Below are positions 37,704 through 46,365 of a stretch of DNA of 64,000 bases, piece after piece (position 1 is the first letter of the stretch; the number at the start of each line of letters is the position of its first letter). The notes below the pieces were generated by a model that saw nothing but the letters and a program-made list of their open reading frames with translations, was not told the origin of the DNA and searched no databases. A program made the position numbers and the translations under genes. The stretch is from Plantago ovata (taxonomy: Eukaryota; Streptophyta; Magnoliopsida; Lamiales; Plantaginaceae), in the NCBI GenBank assembly GCA_028274465.1, contig CM051455.1, positions 88,060,871 through 88,124,870 on the forward strand. The letters run 5' to 3'.

Positions 37704-38170
37704 ATGGATGAGGATTGGAGTTGGATGTATAAGCGTCGTCCTGATGGTTTTGTTAGAGCTGAGTTTAGGGACGGTGTAGAAAGCTTTGTTGAGTTCGCAT
37801 CTAACCAGCTGGATTGTATGGATGAGGATAGGATTAAATGTCCTTGTCGGCATACTAAGTGTCGTAACAAGAAGTATCTGTCAATAGAAGAAGTTAAGTA
37901 TCACTTGTGCAAGTTTGGGTTTATGCTAGACTATGCGGTCTGGACATCACATGGTGAATCCCTTACCAGTCCTGAAAAGCATGTTAGAGAGAGAGCCAGA
38001 CATAGTATTAGAGGGCTTCACCGATATGGTCATGCATGCAGCTGGGCCTGACATGTTCAATGTTGAAATGGAAGGGGAGGAACCAAACCCTGAAGCGCAA
38101 AACTTTTATGACTTGTTGCAAGCTTCCAATATGCCATTGTACTCAGGGTGTGAGACATACAATCAGTTAT
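37704..38170 (+). pseudogene. CACTA (En/Spm) transposase N-terminus, broken
   Basis: The start MDEDWSWMYKRRPDGF and the cysteine pattern CPCRHTKCRNKKY (about 45-60 residues in) match the plant transposase-associated domain at the N-terminus of CACTA transposases. A second segment, MVMHAAGPDMFNVEME...NPEAQNFYDLLQASN (shortened), matches the region that normally follows. The two lie in different frames, with the shift around 37975-37995. Homology stops near 38170, so the TNP2 catalytic domain is absent. Whether the leader-like exons upstream belong to it is uncertain. It is a dead DNA-transposon gene. Confidence 0.85.
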
Positions 38171-38232
38171 CACTCATTTCTGAACTTGGTTCCATTTGTT
38201 TGGTTATAGAGATAGGTGTGTTTGTATTGTAA

Positions 38233-39539
38233 AGTGAACAGAATTTTGCCAATCTGTTTCCAAAATGTAAAATTACCTAGAAAAAAAAAAATCTTACTAG
38301 ACAATAGAATCAAGAAGTAGATAACTCTTTAAACCAGCAATTTCTATGTTGCAGGTACTCCGTACACGAAAGATTCTAGCCACCGTGATTGAATGGCGAG
38401 GAGCAGCAAAGCTTTACAAACTAATTTGCAGTGCAGGGATATTTAATGTGAATGAGGTATGAAAAAGCCTTGTGCATTCTTGAAAATTCTTCAATAAAGG
38501 ATTAGTGTTTAGTTTCAATTTTTGTAATCACTTGTTTCAGGCTAGCTGATATCTGGAGTCATTATCAATTTATTTTCATTTTATGGTAATCAATGTAAAA
38601 TTTGATCATCTATTAGTTAATGGATTGTGTAGTTAAAAAAAAAATTTAGTTGTGTTTACAGATGCAGCAAATTTGCACAGCGTTCTCAACCTCTTAAACA
38701 CATTATTACACGGTACCCTGCTCCACTGCTCCACGCCTCAAGATATGCCATTTTGGCTTATGCTATTGGTACTCTCGCATGCTTATTGATTATTGATTTT
38801 GTGCGTAACATGCAAGTCAGTGGTACTTCATTCTCAACTGAAATGATTCAATCCCAAGTTAAGTAACAGTTTGATTAAAATTGAAGGATCCCCATTCATT
38901 TTGCCCTACTGGAGTAGAGGTCCAATTTGATGACTCTTTGCTTTCCATATTCTATTCATTAATTAATCACTTTAGTTGTTTAGTTAATTGTGTATTTCAT
39001 CCGGGGTGATTGTTGATGTTGGGAATATGGTTAATATGTATCGGGTTGCAACTGCATGTTCATCTAAACATTGGGAATCTCTGTACTCTTTAGTTGTTTC
39101 GATACTTGTTGCACGTGAAGATAATACTTATTACTTGACTTGTTGATTTGATGCATGCTTCAGAATAAGCATGAGGAGTTCAGTTTGTGAAGTACTTCGT
39201 ATTAATCTAGATTTACCTTAGATGATCCATGTCTGGGTAATAAACATATGCTAATTTTCTTTCTAGTCCACCAGAAATTTAAGAATAATTTCCCTCATTC
39301 ACTTCTGGACAATTGTTGTGTACTTCTGTCTAAACATTATTATGGGTCTTACATCAATCATAAATACATGGTTTTGATTTGTGGTATTAATTTGAACTTC
39401 TGTTTCCATATTTGTTACAACCAGAATTTCTATACCACATTAGCAAAATGCACTAGTACTTAATGTCCTCGATTAAACCTGTTAGATTATTTTGAAAAAT
39501 ATTCTTACAAGTATCATGTGGTGCAGGTTGCAAGTTCTC
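38233..39539. other. Spacer with exon-like fragments
   Basis: One block (38356-38457) sits between a good acceptor (TTGCAG) and donor (GAG|GTATGA) and reads openly as VLRTRKILATVIEWRGAA and on. A second short block follows at about 38660-38770 (QRSQPLKHIITRYPAPLL). Neither has a recognised family. They may be scraps of a captured or decayed host gene inside a transposon. The rest is AT-rich, with nothing recognised. Confidence 0.3.
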
Positions 39540-39658
39540 CAGGTTGCAATTTGAAATTTGAAAGGTGAATCTGACTTTCTCTATTTAAGACAACCATTGA
39601 ACTACACACCAACCAACACAATTGCATCCACTACCAGTTCCACCCTCGAAAGATAATC

Positions 39659-40195
39659 ATGTCTTCATCATCTTCATCATCTTCATCATCATCCACCGAT
39701 AGCTTCGTCCAAAACTTTACCCAACAAATCTACCCAGAATTCTACCCAAAATTCGCTCATGGTGGTTATTCCTCCAACTATAAACTAATGGAAAAGCGTA
39801 TCATACAAAACTTTCCCACAATGATCGAACAATCTATGCAGTATGAAAAACAATCAAAAAAGCCACGAAAAGAAAAGCGTGCGTACATTGATAGGATTGG
39901 AGTAGAACGGGGAAATTCTAGCTCCAGCCCAATGAGTGAAGAAATGTCAAGGTTCAACAACACTTATCTGACTTCAGTTGAGCTTGACCAAAAAAAAATT
40001 GAGCTTGACGAAAAGAAGTTTAGCTATTTCCAAGAGATGAGCGAGAGAATGCAAAAGCGTAATGATGAAGATAGGCGTATTAAGAAGATGAAGTTGTATT
40101 TAGGCCTTCTAGATAAAATGGACCGCCGTGATTTAAAACCTCAGGAGCAGCAATTGTTCAACACGCTTCAGATGGAGTTGTTTCCTCCACAGTAG
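39659..40195 (+). CDS. PIF/Harbinger-related ORF (NAM-associated-like C-terminus)
   Basis: The 178-residue frame starts with a serine run. Its first 80 or so residues (SFVQNFTQQIYPEFYPKFA..., KLMEKRIIQNFPTMIEQS, shortened) are shared with the Harbinger transposase fragment at 41.6 kb. The rest is a charged helical tail (VELDQKKIELDEKKF, RNDEDRRIKKMK, DRRDLKPQEQQLF). That tail resembles the C-terminal domain of plant Harbinger accessory proteins and NAM-associated proteins. The 5' flank (from about 39545) also matches the flank of the 41.6 kb copy. It is open but may be a deletion derivative of an element in which this N-terminus belonged to another protein. Function unknown. Confidence 0.5.
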   Translation: MSSSSSSSSSSSTDSFVQNFTQQIYPEFYPKFAHGGYSSNYKLMEKRIIQNFPTMIEQSMQYEKQSKKPRKEKRAYIDRIGVERGNSSSSPMSEEMSRFNNTYLTSVELDQKKIELDEKKFSYFQEMSERMQKRNDEDRRIKKMKLYLGLLDKMDRRDLKPQEQQLFNTLQMELFPPQ

Positions 40196-40369
40196 CCTTG
40201 AATGGTGTTAGCCTTGAATGGTGATCTGTTTTTATTTTACCTTAACGCGTGTGTGCCTTGCTTGTATTTTCATTTACTGTCCAAGTGTGGTTTGCTTGTA
40301 TTTTCTTTCCACAAGAATTGTGGCGTGTTTTTATTTCCTCAATTGTTCGTTGTAATAAAATCAGTGTGT

Positions 40370-40512
40370 TATTTGAAATTTGAAATTTGAAATTTGAAAT
40401 TGAATTTGTCACTAATCTTATATTTAATGTGATCTTATATTTAATGTCACATGTGATTTTGAATTTGAATTTGTTAGGAATCTTAATTTGAATTTGAATT
40501 TGACGGGAATCT
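40370..40512 (+). repeat. GAAATTT/GAATTTG simple repeat tract
   Basis: Runs of GAAATTT (four in a row at about 40374-40402) and later GAATTTGAATTTG copies. Similar GAATTTGAATTTG sequence reappears directly right of foldback element 2 (about 41481-41495), showing that the element inserted within this tract. Confidence 0.8.
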
Positions 40513-40521
40513 TATATTTTA

Positions 40522-41470
40522 AGAGATTATTACGTCTACACCCCTTGCTAGATAGCACCTTTTCATCAGAAGAACCATTGTATTTTTAATTACATCTGGA
40601 TCCATTTTTCCTTATCCGAGTTGACCAAAACATATTGGCCTTTTCTATCTCTTCTCACCAAACATGGTCTTAGATTTTCTTTTTTAATTTATCTTTTTTT
40701 TCCTTTTTACTTTTTTTTCTTCTTCTTATTAAAAAATCCGATGTCGGAATCCGGCACTGGAACCGGTGGCAGCTCCGGTCAGAGATGCCACGCAGCTCCG
40801 ACCGTGAGCTGCCATGGCAGCTCCGATCTGGGCTGCCACGCACGGAAGCTGCCAGGAAGCTCCGATCTGGAGATGCCACGCAGCTCTGGTCAGAGCTGCC
40901 ATGGCAGCTCCGATTTAGGCTGCCACGCAGCTCCAGATCTGAGCAGCCATGGCAGCTTCCGATCTGGAAGCTGCCAGGCAGCTCCGATCGTGAGCTGCCA
41001 TGGCAGCTCCGGTCAGAGCTGCCCTGGCAGCTCTGACCGGAGCTGCAACCGGTTCCGGATTCCGGCACCGGATTTTTGAAGAAGAAGAAGGAAAAAAAAA
41101 GGAAAAAGGATGAAAAATAAATAAATTTTGGGACTTATTTTTTCATATTAATGTTGTTGGGATAGATTTGCAATTACATTTGGGATCCATTTGAAAATTT
41201 TAAAAGTTTTTCGTGTAAATTTCATAAATTAGAAAATATTGAGGGTCAATGTATAATAAACATAAATTAATGTTGTTTGGTCAATGCAAAATTCTGAATT
41301 TTGACCAGGGGCAAAAATGTACTTTCCACGTTTTAATTCGCGAAAAGTCAAGATCGTGGACCTGGATGTAATTAAAATCCATCTAGTTGGAGACTATATG
41401 TAATTGATGAACTAATGGTCCGTTATATGTAATTAGGACATCTAAGAGGGGTACTGTATGTAATTTGCCC
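40522..41470. mobile_element. Foldback element 2 with CATGG-centred palindrome array
   Basis: The 949-bp element has imperfect long inverted repeats. The left block (ATTATTACGTCTACACCCC ... TTTTAATTACATCTGGATCCA, two parts) matches the reverse complement of the right end (AATTACATACAGTACCCC ... TTTTAATTACATCCAGGTCCA). The core (about 40735-41075) begins and ends with mutually inverted CCGATGTCGGAATCCGGCAC-type sequence. It holds three perfect GAGCTGCCATGGCAGCTC palindromes (40806, 40893, 40992). Flanking TATATTTTA (40513-40521) and TATATTTAA (41471-41479) look like an 8-of-9 target duplication. No transposase is present. Confidence 0.7.
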
Positions 41471-41596
41471 TATATTTAATTTGAATTTGAATTTGCCATT
41501 TGACTTTCTCTATTTAAAACAACCATCAAACTTACAATCAGACACACCAACCAATACAATTGCATCCACTACCACTTCCACTCTCGAAAGATAATC

Positions 41597-42298
41597 ATGT
41601 CTTCATCATCATCATCCACGATAGCTTCGTCCAAAACTTTACCCAACAAATCTACCCAGAATTCACTGATGATGGTTCCTCCTTGAACTACAAACTAATG
41701 GAAAAGCGTATCATCCAAAACTTGCCAAGCATGATCGAACAATCCATGCGGTATGAAGAACAATCGAAAATGCCACGAAAAGAAAAGAAGAAGTGTGCGT
41801 ACATTGATAGGAGTAGAGTAGAACGGGGAGTGCAATTGTACGATGACTACTTTCGTGCAAACGCTTGCTACGCTCCCGTGTTCAGACGGAGATACCGGAT
41901 GAGGAGGGAATTGTTTGACAGAGTGATGGGCGGTGTGATGGAGACGGACACCTATTTTCACAACAACGTCAATGCGACTGGTCAGTCGAGTTTAACCCCT
42001 CACCAAAAGATGACCGGAATCATGAAAATGCTGGCCTATGGGGTTTGCGAAGACACGGTTGATGAGAATTATAGAATGGGTGAAAGCACGGCTCTTAAAT
42101 GTATTCAACGTTTCTGTATCGCTGTCGTACAACGCTTTGGTGAGGAGTATATGTGAAAGCCCACTGAAAGTGATTTGAGAAGGCGTCTTGCAATCAACGC
42201 GTTTTGATTTGAGAGGCTTTCCTGGGATTATTGGAAGTATTGATTCTATGCACTGGGAGTGGAAGAACTGTCCAAAGGTGTGGGCCGGTCAATTTCAA
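41597..42298 (+). pseudogene. PIF/Harbinger transposase (DDE_Tnp_4 type), broken and truncated
   Basis: The N-terminal part (SFVQNFTQQIYPEF, YKLMEKRIIQNLPSMIEQ) is shared with the ORF at 39659. It is followed by the Harbinger pre-catalytic region (YDDYFRANACYAPVFRRRY, HQKMTGIMKMLAYGV, MGESTALKCIQRFC) and the start of the catalytic domain with the first aspartate in GSIDSMHWEWKNC. Known plant PIF/Harbinger transposases read almost the same here. A one-base loss after the serine-run start puts the natural ATG out of frame. An in-frame stop follows GEEYM (about 42154), and the frame shifts again after it. Sequence ends at 42298, where an LTR-like start intervenes. Confidence 0.85.
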
Positions 42299-42546
42299 TG
42301 TGACACCCAGTATTAACTAATGCGTGAATAAAATGAATATTGCGTTTGTATTTTTTATTCGACTTAATAGGCAAGAAATATTTTATTATTATATCTCTTG
42401 AAAGTTGTTCATAAGAATAAATATACGTAGTTAACTATATTACATGTACTATTTTGAGAACAATAGATATTGGGGGGTTTATTCATAAAATTACATAGGA
42501 AGCGTTCAAAAGGCAATTGGATAAAAGATCAAGAAACCAGCGTATT
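42299..42546 (+). repeat. LTR-like fragment (TGTGACACCC start)
   Basis: Sequence switches from Harbinger to TGTGACACCCAGTATTAAC, a gypsy-type LTR start, and stays AT-rich to the next LTR-like edge. No matching end, primer site or target duplication was found, so the identification is tentative. Confidence 0.35.
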
Positions 42547-43492
42547 TGTAGACACACAAAATGTGTCTAGTGAATTATTAAAATCATCAAATGAAATGAT
42601 TTTAATATGCTTCATTCATAGCCTATCAAATTGTGCCACGTGGAAATTGTGAAAATTTTAAAGCCATTCAATATTATTTCTCATGAAATAATCACGTGGA
42701 AAAGATGAATTATTTATGGCCAATCAAATGGTGTCATGAAATATTAACTGTGTCAATATTATTTTTACATTTAAAAATAATGACATGGGAAAGAAGACTC
42801 AAAGTGACCAATCATGATGTGCCACGTCATAAAATTGATGCGGTTATTAATTAATTGCTAGAAGTAAATACAGATAAGATCAAATCTGTATCGACCAATC
42901 AAAATTGGTTCTTCTCGTTTATCCTCACCTATATAAGGAGCTCATTCTCCACCAGAAAATCACAGCTCACAATTCAGAAGTCAGAGCTCAAACAGAAGTG
43001 AAGAATTTCCACCGCAAGCCAACACGATCAAAGGCATCTTTTCAAGCAAGAACAACTTCAGTTCTTCAAGAAGTCGAAGCCAGCTCCAAGAACAAGTCGC
43101 GAAGACACTTGCAGCAGCAACGGAAGATCGAACTCCAACGCAAAAGCTCGTGGAGGCACTCGCTCGAAGATCGAAGCAACGTACGTTCCAAATTCAAGAT
43201 CAAGTCTGTACGACCCTTGAAGACGTGTTCGTTCGCGAAGATCAAGCTCAAGAACTGGCGCTCAATTCAAGATCAAGCGCGAAGCCCTTGAATTGAAGCT
43301 TCCAAGCGAATTCAAGTCAAGACCAGTTAAGTTCAAGATCAAGCTGCGAAGGCCCCTGAACTGACGCCCTCAAGACAATAGTTCGCGTAGATTTTCCAAG
43401 TCGTTGACTAGAATCAGAGATTTTCTCTAGAGATTGTAACCCCAGATTTACTCAAGATCAATAAATTCATTTGTGCAATTTTATTTGTTACA
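42547..43492 (+). repeat. 5' LTR of a gypsy-type or non-autonomous element
   Basis: Runs TGTAGACACACAAAATG to ...TTTGTTACA, about 946 bp, with a TATA box (CCTATATAAGGAG near 42930) and a primer-site-like sequence eight bases downstream (43500-43517). The frame starting near 42905 lies within the transcribed R/U5 part and is not called a gene. Confidence 0.6.
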
Positions 43493-43499
43493 AATTTTT

Positions 43500-43517
43500 T
43501 GGCACGCCCAGTGGGAC
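43500..43517 (+). promoter_or_regulatory. Primer-site-like sequence TGGCACGCCCAGTGGGAC
   Basis: Starts with TGG, complementary to the CCA end of a tRNA, and stands just inside an LTR edge. The tRNA partner was not identified. Confidence 0.5.
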
Positions 43518-43948
43518 AATTTTCGCTCATCATCTCCGCTCTCTAAAGATCCAGGACAGTTAAATTTCATGGGACATGCTAAATCAGCCTGGGGGCATGC
43601 TGAATTGAAGTTATCACAAGTTGAGTTGGAGCCGGAAGTAAGACGAGCATCCAAAAAAGTTGAACATTTGCGAGGCTTATTTCCACCAGAGAAGGCGGCA
43701 TGGGACAGCATCACAACGGTCTTGTTAATTAAGCCGTGTGTTTATTGACAAAAGACAGTTAAGTTGGTGAGGCTTAATTAACAGAAGAGTCCAATAAATT
43801 ACCATTTGCTAATCTAGCTAATTAAGTCCATCACGGATCACATCTAAGCATGGTCTTGCATTCGGCTAAATTAATAGCTCGGGGGCATAGTGAAGATTTC
43901 AAGTTGCAACAGTCATCAAGTCTCTACAACTCATTTCGAGGGGGCATT
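43518..43948 (+). other. Short non-coding interior between two unlike LTRs
   Basis: About 430 bp with no gag or pol. It ends in a purine-rich tract (CGAGGGGGCATT) that abuts the next LTR start. The small size fits a TRIM- or LARD-like derivative or a fused remnant of two elements. Confidence 0.5.
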
Positions 43949-44419
43949 TGTAGACACTTAAATTGCGTAAATTATAGTGTTTATTATAATAGGATTCTTT
44001 GTAATTAGAGATAATTATCACGAAAATAAGTGATATTATTTAGAAGATTAGGAGAATCATATTGTAACATATCTCTAAAGATATGATTTAGCTTGCTCCC
44101 AAAGTCACCAATCACCTATAAATATGAGATGGTGACTAGAGCTAGACAGTTAGAGATGGAGTCACAAAGATTTCATCAAACTCACTACTACCAAATTGTA
44201 GGTTAAACCCAAAACCAAACCCCTACTACCAAATTGTAGGTTTAGATCCAAATCCAGAACAAGTCATTTGACCCCGGTAATCAAGTCCATACCCTTAGAG
44301 AGAGGAATCAAGAGATCCACGAATATTGTAACCCACAAAAGTTATGAATAAATTCATATTCCATGTTTTCTTGCCTCTTTTTATGTTTATTTACACGTTA
44401 TGAAAATTCATGGTTAACA
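43949..44419 (+). repeat. 3' LTR of a second gypsy-type element
   Basis: Starts TGTAGACACTTAAATTG after a purine tract. It has a TATA-like CCTATAAATATGAG (about 44115) and an internal duplication of CTACTACCAAATTGTAGGTT (about 44191-44245). It ends near ...GGTTAACA. Beyond the first nine bases it does not align with the LTR at 42547, so the two are not a pair. Confidence 0.55.
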
Positions 44420-44543
44420 GTGTCTTCTTCTCCACCCTATCTTCTTCACTTATCCCATTTACTTTTCCTTCTTCACCACACCAGAAGCATCGATCAATCA
44501 ATGAGTGTTTACTTGATGGCCACCAAAAACTACAACGTCTCAA

Positions 44544-45300
44544 CACTACAAGAAATACTGAAAAAGCCTACGAAATTTAGCTACAGAATCTAATCAGTAG
44601 CTAACATGCCTACGGATTGCCTACGGAATTTGTACGAACCACGGAATGCCAAGGGAATGGCAACGGACATCAAGTGAACCGTACCTCAACCAAACTGTGC
44701 GTTGCCATTCCGTCACGAAAATGGCTATGGACCATCGGTCCGTAGCCAACATAGCAACGAAATTAAATTTCGTTGCTATGTTCGCTACGGAATGACAATT
44801 CGTAGGGAAATTAGCTACGAATAACAACCGAATAATACGGCGACGCAAGATCCGTAGCCATTCCGTTGCTAATTTGGCTACGGAAAGGGCATCCCGTAGG
44901 CAGATTGGCTACGGAGTTTCATTCCGTTGGCAGATTGGCTACGAAGTTTCATTCCGTAGCAGAATTCACAACGTAATATAATTCCGTAGCCAAATATGGA
45001 GGAGTATATAATTTTTAAAAAGGATAAAGAAATTGCCAACGGACTGGTTCCGTTGGCATTTGTGGGCCGACCGAACTGGTCAGCAGGGGCAACGGATCGG
45101 TTCGGTCGGCCCTTTAATTAAAGAAAAACAATTATTTTATCCCTTTTCTTCACGAACTGAATCGTGTCGAACTGCTTCTTTTCTTTTTAAGTTTTAACCC
45201 TTTCTTTTTCTTCATCCAGTCAGTCGTAATTCAGTTTGTTCGGTCTCTGCTTGCCTGCGGCGTTTCTTCTCTGTATCTCTCTCGCACCGTGTTTCTTCAG
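44544..45300 (+). mobile_element. CACTA element terminus with subterminal repeats
   Basis: CACTACAAGAAAT at 44544 is the canonical plant CACTA (En/Spm) terminal inverted repeat. CAA (44541-44543) is a possible half of the 3-bp target duplication. The next 450 bp are filled with GCTACGGAAT and ATTCCGTAGC copies in both orientations, the subterminal transposase-binding array of this superfamily. A perfect 13-bp inverted repeat (GGGCCGACCGAAC at 45064 and its complement at 45100) follows. A promoter- and leader-like block then ends in a splice donor (TTCAG|GTATGA, about 45300). The other terminus is not in the window. Confidence 0.75.
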
Positions 45301-45777
45301 GTATGAATCAATTGTATGCAGTGTTTATTTGATATTACCCCAATTTGATGGAAACTTGATGCTCAACAGTTGTATGTAAAATCCTAAGTTTTATTCGAGA
45401 ATTTTGTATGACTTGTAATAAAATTGACAAGATTTAGTTAATTCCATAGTGTGGAATTCTGTATGCCTTGTAATAATGTGCTGTGAGTGGTTAAATAGTT
45501 CTTGTAATCTGGGAGATTGGGATACGAATATTGGTTGGATGAGTAGGAAGTTAAGCAAAAGTAAAGAGTTTGAAAGATGGGGTGTTCAAAGGCAGAAGTG
45601 AAACAGTACACTACTACTGTATGCTTCCGGTTATCGACCTAAGTATATTCAATAGATTCTCTTTGATTTCGATGATTATGAAGACCTAATTACTGTAAAT
45701 TAGTCAGTCTAAGATGAAGTATAAATCTTGAAGAATTGTCTCGGTGTTGTGTTGTAAGAGTGGAAGTATTATTTTTA

Positions 45778-45779
<2 letters not shown>

Positions 45780-45874
<95 letters not shown>

Positions 45875-45886
45875 TGTATATGTATC

Positions 45887-45944
<58 letters not shown>
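45780..45944. repeat. Microsatellite (AT)n-(GT)n-(AT)n
   Basis: About 45 AT units, a short interruption, about 18 GT units and about 8 more AT units. The apparent frame through it is an artefact. Confidence 0.98.
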
Positions 45945-46365
45945 GGAGTTATTACATTGTACCAACAAAAATCCCTCTTGATTACAATGCCCTCATTGGC
46001 AAATTGAGATTTACAAATTGTTGCTTATATTTCATTCCCCCCAAACTAATGGACTGAAAAGTAATATTTTGTGTCCCCTTATGGTCCCCCCATGAAATTG
46101 TGAACTACTACATGGAATATAAGTTACTCAACATTTGCTCCCCTAAGTAGTTCACAATCAGTCACACAAAACTTATTGGGGTCATTTCGCAATTTCAGGA
46201 TAATATCCAAACTTATCTTCTTCCCCTTCAACATTTCACCCATTTCAAATCTGAAATAAATTATCTTTCACCCTCAAAGCCCTAAACCGATCAGCAAATT
46301 GACGCCCGGAAATTAGATCAACCATCGCTGCGCCTCCCTGGTCCGGCCCGCTACTTAGATCAAAC

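Noticed and set aside
40735-41075. CRISPR-like array of palindromic repeats
   Set aside because: Repeats are overlapping palindromes without regular unique spacers, in a plant nuclear context inside a foldback element.
42905-43291. 128-codon frame
   Set aside because: Lies in the transcribed part of an LTR, has biased composition and no domain.
42547-44419. A normal LTR pair
   Set aside because: The two LTR-like sequences share only their first nine bases and similar TATA placement, and the flanking five bases differ.
45744-46007. 87-codon frame through the microsatellite
   Set aside because: It encodes only Tyr-Ile and Cys-Val runs from (AT)n and (GT)n.
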